From positions 1-64,000 of the forward strand of contig NZ_JAJTTE010000014.1 of the NCBI RefSeq assembly GCF_021343995.1: a stretch of DNA of 64,000 nucleotides. The letters are read 5' to 3'. The stretch is from Pseudonocardia terrae (GTDB lineage: Bacteria > Actinomycetota > Actinomycetes > Mycobacteriales > Pseudonocardiaceae). Position numbers and translations under genes: made by a program. The notes beneath the pieces are model-generated. The model had not been told where the DNA came from, searched no databases, and saw only the letters and a program-made list of their open reading frames with translations. Below, in pieces: positions 51,531-60,334 of this stretch. Positions within the stretch are counted from its first letter, which is position 1. Every line of letters starts with the position of its first letter.

Positions 51531-53168
51531 CTGCATGTGCGGGTAGGTGTGGTCCGTGGGCGGGACGAGGGTCTCCTTGATCGCCCGGGGGCTGGTCCAG
51601 CGCTGGACGTTGAGCAGCGAGCCCGCCTTGTCGTTGGTGCCCGATCCCCGGCTGCCACCGAAGGGCTGGCGGGAGACGATCGAGCCGGTGGGCCGGTCGT
51701 TGACGTAGAAGTTGCCGGCGGCGTGCCGCAGCACCCGGTGCGCCTCGTCGATCGCGGAACGCTCGGTGGCGAAGACCGCCCCGGTCAGGGCGTAGGCACT
51801 GGTGCGGTCCACGAGCTCCAACGTCGGTAGCCACTCCGCGTCGTCGTAGACGTGCAGGGCGAGGACGGGGCCGAAGTACTCGGTGCCGAACGCCTCGTCG
51901 CCGGGGTCGGTCCCGACCAGCACGGTCGGGTCGACGAACCAGCCCTCGGCGGCGTCGCTGCCCCCGCCGACCAGGACGTCGAGCGAGGCGGTGTTCTTCG
52001 CGCGGTCCAGCGCGGCGCGTACCCGGCCGAAGGCGCGGGCGTCGATCAGGGCGCCGCCGAAGTTCCGCAGGTCGGCGACGTCGCCGTAGGTCAGTGAGCC
52101 GGTGACGTCGGCGAGCTCCTCGCGCAGCGCCGGCCACAACGAGCGGGGCACGTACGCCCGCGAGGCCGCCGAGCACTTCTGGCCCTGGTACTCGAACGCG
52201 CCGCGGACCAGCGCGGTCGTCAGCGGCGCCGGATCGGCCGACGGGTGCACGACCACGAAGTCCTTGCCGCCGGTCTCTCCGACGATCCGCGGGTAGCTGC
52301 GGTAGCGGTCGAGGTTGTCGGCGAGCGTGCGCCACAGGGTCTTGAAGGTCGCGGTGGAGCCGGTGAAGTGCAGGCCCGCGAACCCGGGGTCGGTGAGCGC
52401 GACGCGGGAGACGGCCAGCCCGTCGCCGGTCACCAGGTTGATCACCCCGGGCGGCAGTCCGGCGGCCTCGAGCAGCCGCATCGTGTACTCGGCGGCGAGC
52501 TGCTGGGTCGGCGTGGGCTTCCAGACGACCGTGTTGCCCATCAGCGCGGGCACGGTCGGGAGGTTGCCGGCGATGGCCGTGAAGTTGAAGGGGGTGATCG
52601 CCACGACGAACCCGTCGAGCGGGCGGTGGTCCATCCGGTTCCACTCGCCGGGCACGCTGCGGGGCTGCTCGGCCAGCACACGGCGCGCGTAGTGGACGTT
52701 GAACCGGAGGAAGTCGATCAGCTCGCAGGCGGCGTCGATCTCGGCCTGCTGCACGGACTTGGACTGCCCGAGCATGGTGGCGGCGTTGAGCGTGTCCCGC
52801 CACGGCCCGGCGAGCAGGTCGGCGGCGCGCAGCAGGACCGCGGCGCGCTCGTCGAAGGGCAGGGCGGCCCAGTCGGGCGCGGCGGCCTTCGCGGCGGCGA
52901 CCGCCTCGGCCACGTCGGCGTCGGTGGCGTTTGCCGACACCCCGACGACGGACCGGTGCCGGTGCGGCTCGACGACGTCGAACCGCTCGCCGGAGGCCAT
53001 CCGGCGCTTCCCGCCGACGGTCATCGGCAGCTCCGGCCGCTGCCCGCGCAGCTCGGCGAGCCGGGCCTCGAGGGACGCGCGTTCGGCGGTGCCGGGGGCG
53101 TAGGTGCGGACCGGCTCGTTGACCGGCTCGGGCACGACGGTGATCGCATCCATGATCGACTCCACCAT
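51528..53168 (-). CDS. pruA: L-glutamate gamma-semialdehyde (1-pyrroline-5-carboxylate) dehydrogenase
   Basis: 546 residues. Second step of proline catabolism: oxidises glutamate semialdehyde to glutamate with NAD+. N-box FVVAITPFNFTAIAGNLPTV, catalytic Glu in YPRIVGETGGKDFVVV, catalytic Cys in FEYQGQKCSAASRAYVP, and RQPFGGSRGSGTNDKAGS near the end. ATG 53168 was chosen over an upstream TTG because SD GAGGAG is 6 nt before it. It follows the proline dehydrogenase gene by 22 nt in the same operon. Confidence 0.96.
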   Translation of the reverse strand: MVESIMDAITVVPEPVNEPVRTYAPGTAERASLEARLAELRGQRPELPMTVGGKRRMASGERFDVVEPHRHRSVVGVSANATDADVAEAVAAAKAAAPDWAALPFDERAAVLLRAADLLAGPWRDTLNAATMLGQSKSVQQAEIDAACELIDFLRFNVHYARRVLAEQPRSVPGEWNRMDHRPLDGFVVAITPFNFTAIAGNLPTVPALMGNTVVWKPTPTQQLAAEYTMRLLEAAGLPPGVINLVTGDGLAVSRVALTDPGFAGLHFTGSTATFKTLWRTLADNLDRYRSYPRIVGETGGKDFVVVHPSADPAPLTTALVRGAFEYQGQKCSAASRAYVPRSLWPALREELADVTGSLTYGDVADLRNFGGALIDARAFGRVRAALDRAKNTASLDVLVGGGSDAAEGWFVDPTVLVGTDPGDEAFGTEYFGPVLALHVYDDAEWLPTLELVDRTSAYALTGAVFATERSAIDEAHRVLRHAAGNFYVNDRPTGSIVSRQPFGGSRGSGTNDKAGSLLNVQRWTSPRAIKETLVPPTDHTYPHMQ

Positions 53169-53190
53169 GATCAACTCCTCGGGCGACGGA

Positions 53191-54096
53191 TCAGCGGGTG
53201 ACGAGGGCGCGGAGCAGGAAGCCCAGGTTCGCGGGGCGCTCGGCGAGGCGGCGGGCGAAGTAGCCGTACCAGTCCGCGCCGTAGGGGACGTAGACGCGCA
53301 TCCGGTGCCCGGTGGCCGCGAGCCGGTGCTGCTCGGGGACCCGGATGCCGTAGAGCATCTGGAACTCGAAGGTCGCGGGGTCGCGGCCGATCCCCTCGGC
53401 GAGCGCGATCAGGTGCGGGTCGTGGGTCGCGATCATCGGGTGGCCCGACCCGGCCATGAGGATGCGCAGGCAGCGCTCGTACGACGCGTCGACCTCGGCC
53501 TTCGCCGCGTAGGCGACGGCCGTGGGCTCGGCGTAGGCGCCCTTGACCAGGCGCACCCGCGAGCCCTCCCGGGCGAGGTCGGCGCAGTCGGTCTCCGTGC
53601 GCCGCAGTGCGGCCTGGACGACGGCCCCCACCCAGGGATGCTCGGCGCGCAGCTTGGCCACCGTCTCCAGCGTGGTGTCGACGGTCGTGTGGTCCTCCAT
53701 GTCGACGGTGACCGTGGTGCCGGCGCGATCGGCGGCGGCGCAGATGGCGGCGGCGTTGTCCAGGGCCAGGGTGCCGGGCAGGGCCCCGCCCAGGGCCGAG
53801 AGTTTGACCGACACCTCGGCTCGGTCCGCGAGGCCGTGCGCGGCCAGGCCGTCGAGGGCGGCGACGTAGGCGTCGCGGATCGCGACGGCCCGGGCCGCGT
53901 CGGTGGTGTCCTCGCCGAGGTGGTCGAGGGTGACGAGCAGGCCGTCGCCCGTGAGGTCGGAGGTGGTGGCGAGGGCGGCGTCGAGCGTGTCGCCCGCGAC
54001 GAAACGCTCGACGACCCGGCGCGCGGCGGGCGCCCCGGTCACGAGGCGGCGCACGCCGGGGCGGCGGCTGACGGCGAGGACGGACGCGCTGAACAC
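53191..54096 (-). CDS. Proline dehydrogenase
   Basis: 301 residues, the usual monofunctional actinobacterial form. FAD-dependent oxidation of proline to P5C, electrons going to the respiratory chain. EVSVKLSALGGALPG, VTVDMEDHTTVDTTLE, VRLVKGAYAEP, MIATHDPHLIALA, FEFQMLYGIR and the signature PYGADWYGYFARRLAERPAN are present. GTG 54096 has SD AAGGGAGA. First gene of the operon with pruA; divergent from the PucR regulator. Confidence 0.96.
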   Translation of the reverse strand: MFSASVLAVSRRPGVRRLVTGAPAARRVVERFVAGDTLDAALATTSDLTGDGLLVTLDHLGEDTTDAARAVAIRDAYVAALDGLAAHGLADRAEVSVKLSALGGALPGTLALDNAAAICAAADRAGTTVTVDMEDHTTVDTTLETVAKLRAEHPWVGAVVQAALRRTETDCADLAREGSRVRLVKGAYAEPTAVAYAAKAEVDASYERCLRILMAGSGHPMIATHDPHLIALAEGIGRDPATFEFQMLYGIRVPEQHRLAATGHRMRVYVPYGADWYGYFARRLAERPANLGFLLRALVTR

Positions 54097-54194
54097 GGCA
54101 GGTCTCCCTTCCGGCCTCCGGCGCGCCGGGCGGACCGACGGGCGCCGGTGTGCAGTCACGGTAGGGACTTCCGGCTCCGCCGCCCATGGACGGA

Positions 54195-54235
54195 TGTCCG
54201 ACGTTCTGGCCCGATCCCTCATACACTTGTCCGAT
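54195..54235 (+). promoter_or_regulatory. Direct repeats and leaderless -10 upstream of the PucR gene
   Basis: TGTCCGA occurs at 54195-54201 and again at 54229-54235 (into the start codon). TACACT (54222-54227) ends 6 nt before ATG 54234. The repeats flank the putative promoter in the 137-bp gap shared with the proline operon. Confidence 0.45.
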
Positions 54236-55382
54236 GGAGCTGCAGGAGCTCGTCGACGAGGTCTCCCGCGTCCTGGGCGAGCCCGTCGTCCTGGAGGACC
54301 GGGACTTCAACCTCGTCTGCTACGGCGCGCACCCGGACGAGCTGGATCCCGTGCGGCAGCGGTCGATCCTGCACCGTCGCTCCGCGCCCGAGGTGCAGGA
54401 CTGGTTCGAGCGCTTCGGCATCGCGACCAGCGAACGGCCGGTGCACACGCCCGCGGACCCGGGCTTCGGCGTCGTCGCGCGCGTCTGCCTGCCGGCGCGG
54501 TGGAACGGCGTGACCTACGGCTACGTCTGGGTGCTCGACGGCGCGGGTCGCCTCGCCGGGCCCGAGGCCGACGAGCGGCTCCACCGGGTCATGCGGCACG
54601 CGGCCCGCGCCGGGACGATCATGGCCGGCCAGGCGCGCACCCGGGAGCACCTCGCCGAGCGGGCCCACGACCTGCTGGCCGGCGACCCGGCGACCGCGGA
54701 GATCGCGGCCGCCGAGATCGACCGGCTGGGTGCGCTGGCGCGCGACGTCCCGGTCCGCGCGATCGCCCTGCACCTCGCCCGGGGCGGCCCGGTGCCCCCG
54801 CTCAACCTGTGGCGGCTGCCGCGCGCGGCCGTCGCGACCGCCGCCGACGATCCCGCCGACCCGACCGTGCTGCTGCTGACGCCCTCGGCCGACGCGGACC
54901 ACCTCGCCGAGGCCGCGCGCCGGCTCTACGCCGACCGGCTCGACCGCGTCGATCCCGCCCGGCTGGTCGCCGGGATCGGCGGGGCGCTGGCAGACCTCGT
55001 CGGCCTGCGGGACAGCGTCCACGAGGCGCGGCTCGCCGCCCGGGTGGCCCACGAGGTGCCCCGGCTGCGCCCGGTCGCGCGGTGGGACGACCTCGGCCCG
55101 TACCGGCTGCTCGCCTGCGGTCCGCGCCCGGCGCTGCGCGAGGGCGCGATCGACGCCGCGGTGCGCCCGCTCTTCGACCACCCGGTGCTCGCCGAGACGG
55201 CGGCGACCTATCTGGACCTCGCCGGCAACGCGCAGCGGACCGCCGAGGCGCTCGCCGTGCACCGGCAGACGCTCTACTACCGATTGGGCCGGATCGCGCA
55301 GCTCACCGGCCTGGACCTGGCCGACGGGCGGGACCGGCTCACCCTCCACCTGGCCCTCACCTTCCGGCCGCTGGTGGGGTGA
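54234..55382 (+). CDS. PucR-family regulator, probably of proline catabolism
   Basis: 382 residues. An N-terminal sensory part (MELQELVDEVSRVLGEPVVL, DRDFNLVCYGAHPDE), a GGDEF-like middle, and the C-terminal PucR HTH: LDLAGNAQRTAEALAVHRQT then LYYRLGRIAQLTGLDLADGR. Divergent from proline dehydrogenase/pruA. In mycobacteria a PucR-type activator placed like this (PruC) turns on proline utilisation, so the same role is inferred. Leaderless start. Confidence 0.9.
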   Translation: MELQELVDEVSRVLGEPVVLEDRDFNLVCYGAHPDELDPVRQRSILHRRSAPEVQDWFERFGIATSERPVHTPADPGFGVVARVCLPARWNGVTYGYVWVLDGAGRLAGPEADERLHRVMRHAARAGTIMAGQARTREHLAERAHDLLAGDPATAEIAAAEIDRLGALARDVPVRAIALHLARGGPVPPLNLWRLPRAAVATAADDPADPTVLLLTPSADADHLAEAARRLYADRLDRVDPARLVAGIGGALADLVGLRDSVHEARLAARVAHEVPRLRPVARWDDLGPYRLLACGPRPALREGAIDAAVRPLFDHPVLAETAATYLDLAGNAQRTAEALAVHRQTLYYRLGRIAQLTGLDLADGRDRLTLHLALTFRPLVG

Positions 55383-55508
55383 ACGATCCCCGCCGCGGCG
55401 CTGGTCGACGCCGCACGCACACGGACGGGTGGTCGCCGGACGACGCGGGCCTGGACGTCGTCCGGATCGGGAACCTCGGCCCCGCGAGGCGTTAGCGCCC
55501 GCGCCCGG

Positions 55509-55793
55509 GTGTACGAGTACCCGGACGTCGCCCTCGTCGTCAACGAGCTCGTCGCCAACGCCGTCGAGCACGCGAAGACGACGTTCACGCTCACCGTGAC
55601 GCTCGACCGGAACGGCCTCCGGATCGCCGTCGGCGACCGTTCGCCGCTCGCGCCCGTCCTCCGGCCGCACGATCCCGGCGCCGCGCGGGGCCGTGGCCTG
55701 CAGCTCGTGGACTCGCTGGCCGAGGAGTGGGCGGTGGTCGACCGCGGCGAGGGCAAGCTCGTGTGGGCTCGGGTGGCGGTCCGCCGGGCCTGA
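55509..55793 (+). CDS. ATP-binding (HATPase_c, anti-sigma-factor-like) protein, N-terminally short
   Basis: 94 residues from GTG 55509, the first start in its frame. N-box VVNELVANAVEHAKTTF, G1-like region DRSPLAPVLRPHDPGAARG and G2 RGLQLVDSLAEEWAVV fit RsbW/SpoIIAB-type kinases. The ~40 residues that normally precede the N-box are absent from the start. In another frame, GTG 55379 to TAG 55495 gives DDAGLDVVRIGNLGPARR, so a frameshift may have split an ancestral gene. It stands before the SpoIIE phosphatase, as expected for a partner-switching module. Confidence 0.6.
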   Translation: MYEYPDVALVVNELVANAVEHAKTTFTLTVTLDRNGLRIAVGDRSPLAPVLRPHDPGAARGRGLQLVDSLAEEWAVVDRGEGKLVWARVAVRRA

Positions 55794-55932
55794 TCCGGGG
55801 AATTCCCGGCCGCCCGTCGCCGTTGCACGGGGATCGTGCCCTTTGGACAGCGCCATCGGCGTGCGCGACACTGATCGGACCCGATCGGAACGGGATGAGG
55901 TGAGAAGGGGTCGCCGCGGCGCCCCCGTATCC

Positions 55933-57579
55933 GTGACAGAGCCCGAGCACGCCCCTCGCGGGTCGGTCCTCGAGATCGACGCGCGGATCGACACCGCGCC
56001 GTATCCGGCCGTGGTCGCGGACGCTGCCGGGATCGTCCAGGCCCTCAACCGGGCCGCGCGCACCCTGCTGCCCGGTGTGCGCCTCGGCGAGACCCTCACC
56101 GCGTCCGCTCCCGCATGGCTGGCGGAGTCCCACGCGCGGCTCGCCGTTGCCGCCGGCCCGGGACCCACGGCGCAGGGCTGGGTCGACCGCCGCAGCCTCG
56201 AGGGCCACCCCGTCCGGCACGACGACGGCACCGTCACCTGGTGGCTCGTCGACGACACCGACACCCGCCTCGCGCGCGAGGCGCTGCGCTCCGAACAGGC
56301 CCGCACCGCGTTCCTCACCGAGGTCTCCACCGCGCTGCTCGGGTCGCTGAACCTGCAGCGCTGCATGGAGATCACCGTCGGCCTGGCGATCCAGCACCTC
56401 TGCGACGCCGCGATGGTGATCGCCCCGGCGGCCCGCGGCGGCCGGTACCCGACGGTGAGCGGCGTCCGCGGCTCCGAGGTCGTGCACGACGTGCTCGACG
56501 TCGACGTCGAGGAGGTCCCGGGTCTCCCCGAGGCGTTGCAGGGCTTCCCGCCGGTGCCCTCCCGGTGGCTCGACCCGATGTCGTTGCCGGACTGGCTCCG
56601 GCCGGCGGGCTTCGGCGAGGTCGGCTCGATCGTCGTCACCCCGCTGCCCGGACACGGCGTGCCGGCGGGCGCGCTGATCCTGGTGCGCGGCGCGGGCGCG
56701 GGGGAGTTCACCGAGGACGAGGAGGTCGTCGCACGGCTGTTCGCCACCCGTGCCGGCGTCGCGATGTCCGCGGCCCGCATGTACGACCAGCAGGCGTCGA
56801 TCACCGAGACGCTCATGCGGGACCTGCTGCCGCCCCCGGTGCACCAGCTCAGCGGTGTGGAGTTCGCTGCCCGCTACCGCGCGTCGCAGGACGGCGAGCG
56901 GGTCGGCGGGGACTTCTACGACGTGCACCCGGCGAGCCGGGAGGACGAGGAGTCGCTGGTCGTGCTCGGCGACGTCTGCGGCAAGGGGCTCGACGCCGCC
57001 GTCCTCACGGGCAAGATCCGCAGCACGCTCCACGCGCTGCTCCCACTGGCCGGCGACCACCTGCGCATGCTGAAGCTGCTCAACGGCGCGCTGCTGAACA
57101 TCCACGACGCGCGGTTCGCCACGCTCGTGCTCGCGTCCGTCGCCCGTGCCGGCGCCGGCGTGCGGCTGCGCCTGACCTGCGGCGGCCATCCGGCGCCGCT
57201 GGTCGTGCGGGGCGACGGGAGCGTCGAGGAGGCCCCCACGCGGGGCACCCTCATCGGCGCGATGCCGCAGGTCAGGGCGACCACGGCCGAACTGACCCTC
57301 GGCCCCGGCGAGACGTGCCTGATGTACACGGACGGCATCACCGAGGCGAAGGGCGGTCCCTTCGGCGACGAGCTGTTCGGCGAGCGGCGCCTGCACCGGG
57401 TGCTCGGCGAGTGCGCCGGGATGCCCGCGGAGGCCGTCGTGGAGCGGGTGCAGATGCTGGCGTCGCAGTGGCTGGGCCGCGGCGCGCACGACGACATGGC
57501 CGTACTGGCGATCACGGCCCCCCGCGGTCAACACCTCACCGCGGTCGGGGGGCACGGACGAGGCAGGTACACCGCATGA
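55933..57579 (+). CDS. SpoIIE-family PP2C phosphatase with PAS/GAF sensor region
   Basis: 548 residues from GTG 55933; GTG 55900 would add 11. A PAS-like segment (VVADAAGIVQALNRAARTLL, about 20-110), a GAF domain (about 120-275, ending VARLFATRAGVAMSAARMYD), then the PP2C core: RASQDGERVGGDFYDVH, VLGDVCGKGLDAAVLTGKIR, LTCGGHPAPLVV, CLMYTDGITEAKGG and RGAHDDMAVLAI, all metal-binding Asp in place. Such enzymes dephosphorylate STAS anti-anti-sigma factors. It overlaps the B12-sensor gene by 4 nt (ATGA) and the STAS gene is next, so they are probably one pathway. Confidence 0.92.
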   Translation: MTEPEHAPRGSVLEIDARIDTAPYPAVVADAAGIVQALNRAARTLLPGVRLGETLTASAPAWLAESHARLAVAAGPGPTAQGWVDRRSLEGHPVRHDDGTVTWWLVDDTDTRLAREALRSEQARTAFLTEVSTALLGSLNLQRCMEITVGLAIQHLCDAAMVIAPAARGGRYPTVSGVRGSEVVHDVLDVDVEEVPGLPEALQGFPPVPSRWLDPMSLPDWLRPAGFGEVGSIVVTPLPGHGVPAGALILVRGAGAGEFTEDEEVVARLFATRAGVAMSAARMYDQQASITETLMRDLLPPPVHQLSGVEFAARYRASQDGERVGGDFYDVHPASREDEESLVVLGDVCGKGLDAAVLTGKIRSTLHALLPLAGDHLRMLKLLNGALLNIHDARFATLVLASVARAGAGVRLRLTCGGHPAPLVVRGDGSVEEAPTRGTLIGAMPQVRATTAELTLGPGETCLMYTDGITEAKGGPFGDELFGERRLHRVLGECAGMPAEAVVERVQMLASQWLGRGAHDDMAVLAITAPRGQHLTAVGGHGRGRYTA

Positions 57580-58679
57580 CCGATCCGACGACCCGTACCC
57601 CGACCGGGCCCGAGGAGTCCCTCCCGCAGCACCCCCTCCAGCAGTACCGCGACGCGTTGTGGGCCTCCGCGATCGCCGGCGACGAGTACGGGGCCACCGA
57701 CGCGGTGCTCGGCGCGCTCGAGGCCGGCGTCGACCCCGAAGCCGTCCTGCTCGACGTCGTGGGGGCCGTGCAGCGCAAGGTCGGCCTCGAGTGGGCCGCC
57801 AACCGGATCAGCGTCGCGCAGGAGCACACCGCGACGGCCATCGACGAGCGCGTGATCGGGGCGATCGGGCACCGGGTGCGCACCGAGCCGCACCGTGCAC
57901 GCATCGCCGTGGCCTGCGTCGACGGAGAGTGGCACGCCCTGCCCGCCCGGCTGCTCTCCGAGGTGCTGCGGCTGCGCGGGTTCCGGGTCGACTACCTCGG
58001 CGCGCAGGTGCCCGCGCCGCACCTGGTGGAGCACCTGCACCGCACCGCGCCCGAGGTCGTCGCCATCTCGGGTTCGATCGCGACCCGGCTGCCCACCGCG
58101 CACGCCACCATCACCGCCTGCCGCGCCACCGGCGTCCCCGTGATCGCCGGCGGGGCCGCCTTCGGCCCGGACGGCCGTTTCGCCCGGCTCCTCGGGGCCG
58201 AGGCCTGGGCGCCCGACGCCCGCGCCGCCGCCGACCGGCTCGCCGCGGGCCCGCTGCCCCGGCCGGAGAACAGCACACAGGCCATCGACGACCTGCCGCA
58301 CCTCGCGGACCAGGAGTACACGATGGTCACGCGGACCGCACCGCAGCTGGTCAAGGCGATGTACACGGGCCTGGAGCTGCGGCTGCCGGTGATGGAACGC
58401 TACACCGACCAGCAGCGCCAGCACACGGCCGAGGACCTCGACCACATCGTGCAGTTCCTGGCGACCTCGCTCTACACGGGCGACGACGAGCTGTTCGGGC
58501 ACTTCCTCCGCTGGACCGCGGACATCCTGGAGGCCCGGTCGGTGCCGGCGGCCTTCCTGGTGCCCGCCCTGGAGCTGCTCGGCGAGGAGCTGCGGGACTT
58601 CCCGCGGGCCACGGCCCTGCTGGAGGGTGCCCGGGCGGAGCTCTCGGCCGCCCTCGCCGGTACGAAGGAGTCCGCGTGA
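57576..58679 (+). CDS. CarH-like B12-binding sensor without DNA-binding domain
   Basis: 367 residues. A four-helix cap (residues about 20-100) carries W73-x9-E83-H84, the cap motif of CarH-type adenosylcobalamin photoreceptors. A Rossmann B12-binding domain (about 107-225) has E118-W-H120 where CarH has its lower-ligand His, followed by LLSEVLRLRGFRVDYLGAQV and VVAISGSIATRLPTAHATIT; the usual Gly after the ExH is Pro123. There is no MerR HTH; instead ~135 C-terminal residues (EYTMVTRTAPQLVKAMYTGL, LARSVPAAFL-like EARSVPAAFLVPALELLGEE) form a helical domain resembling RsbR-type N-domains. Made with SpoIIE and STAS genes. Light or redox input to partner switching is inferred. Confidence 0.88.
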   Translation: MTDPTTRTPTGPEESLPQHPLQQYRDALWASAIAGDEYGATDAVLGALEAGVDPEAVLLDVVGAVQRKVGLEWAANRISVAQEHTATAIDERVIGAIGHRVRTEPHRARIAVACVDGEWHALPARLLSEVLRLRGFRVDYLGAQVPAPHLVEHLHRTAPEVVAISGSIATRLPTAHATITACRATGVPVIAGGAAFGPDGRFARLLGAEAWAPDARAAADRLAAGPLPRPENSTQAIDDLPHLADQEYTMVTRTAPQLVKAMYTGLELRLPVMERYTDQQRQHTAEDLDHIVQFLATSLYTGDDELFGHFLRWTADILEARSVPAAFLVPALELLGEELRDFPRATALLEGARAELSAALAGTKESA

Positions 58680-59038
58680 CGGCGGGACAACGGCTCACCT
58701 GCACCTGGGCGGTCGCCGGGCGGCGGACCGGCCGGCTCACGATCGTCGGCGATCTCGACAACGACCACGCCGACGAGATCAACCGCGTGCTCGTCGAGGG
58801 CCTGGCGGCGCACCCCGGGCTGCGCGCGGTGCACCTGGACTGCGCCGAGGTCGCCTTCTGCGACTCCTACGGTCTCGCCGCGCTGCTCATGGCGCACCGG
58901 CACATCCGCGACGCGGGGGCGCGGCTGCACCTGGACAACCTCCAGCCCGGCCTCACCCGCCTGCTCGAGCTCACCCGCACCCTGGAGTTCCTCACCGCCG
59001 AGGCCGCGCCCTCGCGGGCGGAGAAGTTCGACACCTGA
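58676..59038 (+). CDS. STAS-domain anti-sigma factor antagonist
   Basis: 120 residues. GRLTIVGDLDNDHADEINRV, then VHLDCAEVAFCDSYGLAALL with the phospho-acceptor Ser in DSYG, then LHLDNLQPGLTRLLELTRTL. Dephosphorylated STAS proteins bind anti-sigma kinases and release a sigma factor. GTG 58676 overlaps the B12-sensor stop and has SD GAAGGAG. Likely substrate of the adjacent phosphatase; partner kinase may be the short HATPase protein. Confidence 0.92.
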   Translation: MTAGQRLTCTWAVAGRRTGRLTIVGDLDNDHADEINRVLVEGLAAHPGLRAVHLDCAEVAFCDSYGLAALLMAHRHIRDAGARLHLDNLQPGLTRLLELTRTLEFLTAEAAPSRAEKFDT

Positions 59039-59044
59039 CTCCGG

Positions 59045-60280
59045 TCAGACCGGCTCCGCCGGCACCTCCACCGTGACGACCGTGCCCGAGGAGGTGCCCG
59101 GGGCGAGCGTCAGGCGGCCTCCCGCGGCCTCGATCCGCACCGCGTGCGAGGCCAGGCCGATGTGGCCGCCGCCCGGGTCGGCGGCGTCGGGGCCGATACC
59201 CGCGCCGTCGTCGGCCACGACCATCCGGGCGCGGCCGTCGGCGAAGGTCAGGGTGACGTCCGCGGTGCGGGCGCGGGCGTGCTCGGCGACGTTGGCCAGC
59301 AGCTCCCGGGCGGTGCGATGGAGCAGGGGATCGGCGGTGGTGCGCAGGTCGGCGGGCCAGCCGTCGGCCCGGACGTCGGCGGTGAACCCGCCGCGCGCGG
59401 CGGCGGTCGTGGCGAGCTCGCGCACCGCCGCCGGCAGCCCGGCCTTGGCCAGGACCGCCGGGTGCAGCTCGGCGACCGTGGAGCGCAGCAGCCGGGAGGT
59501 CTCGGTGAGCGCGCGCTCGAGCCGCTCGAACGCCTCCGGGTCGCCGGAGTCGCGGGCGTCGTCGAGGTCCATGCGCGCGGCCAGGACGTACTGGAGCGCA
59601 CCGTCGTGCAGGTGCTCGGAGAGCGAGCTGCGTTCCCGCTGCTCGAGGTCGCCGAGCTCGCCGAGCAGCTCGCCGCGGGTCTGCACGAGCCGCCCGATCT
59701 GGGCGACCCGGGACCGCTCGATCCGGGAGATCCCGACGCAGCCGGCGGCCACCCCGGCCGCGATGGCCGTGCGCAGCAGCAGCGAGCTCCACGGCTCCTC
59801 GTTGGCCCCCATCGTCGCGATCCCGGCGACCAGGTAGACGAGGACCGTGGGGATCACGACCACCGCACACGCCCGCGGGCGCAGCTGGGTCGCGGCCAGC
59901 ACCGGCAGCAGGAGGAACCCGGTCGTCACGACGTCGGAGGTCCAGCTCTCCGGGGTCGAGACGCCCGTGAGCAGGGTGAGCACGCCGAGGACCACGAGGT
60001 CGCCCAGCAGCGCGACCCAGGCGAGCCGGACCGGCCATTCGCCGCCGCGGTACACCCAGGTGGCGACCGCGAGCGCGAACACCGCGTAGCAGGCGGCGAT
60101 CACTGCGCACGCCACGACGTCGTGCGCGGGGGGCACGAACGCCACCGTCAGCGCCACGAAGGCGACCAGCACCCAGCGCAGGGCGACCTGCAGCCGGACG
60201 CCGCGGCGGGCGTGCTCGACGGTCACCGCCAGCACCGCGGGACCCCCGGGTGGGGCGGGTGCGCCGGTCGGAGTGCTCAT
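59045..60280 (-). CDS. Sensor histidine kinase, NarL/DesK-like (HisKA_3)
   Basis: 411 residues from ATG 60280 (SD GAAGGGCGG). About five to six membrane segments occupy residues 30-185. The phospho-acceptor helix is SLSEHLHDGALQYVLAARMD (HDxxxQ type), N-box ARELLANVAEHARAR, and the G-box DDGAGIGPDAADPGGGHIGL. No periplasmic sensor domain, so it may sense the membrane. Convergent with the STAS gene (6 bp between stops, over a CCGGTCAGACCGG hairpin) and divergent from its probable partner regulator. Confidence 0.93.
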   Translation of the reverse strand: MSTPTGAPAPPGGPAVLAVTVEHARRGVRLQVALRWVLVAFVALTVAFVPPAHDVVACAVIAACYAVFALAVATWVYRGGEWPVRLAWVALLGDLVVLGVLTLLTGVSTPESWTSDVVTTGFLLLPVLAATQLRPRACAVVVIPTVLVYLVAGIATMGANEEPWSSLLLRTAIAAGVAAGCVGISRIERSRVAQIGRLVQTRGELLGELGDLEQRERSSLSEHLHDGALQYVLAARMDLDDARDSGDPEAFERLERALTETSRLLRSTVAELHPAVLAKAGLPAAVRELATTAAARGGFTADVRADGWPADLRTTADPLLHRTARELLANVAEHARARTADVTLTFADGRARMVVADDGAGIGPDAADPGGGHIGLASHAVRIEAAGGRLTLAPGTSSGTVVTVEVPAEPV

Positions 60281-60334
60281 CCATCCGCCCTTCGGTCGTG
60301 GTGTCGGCATCCTGACCCTCCCTATGCTTCACCC

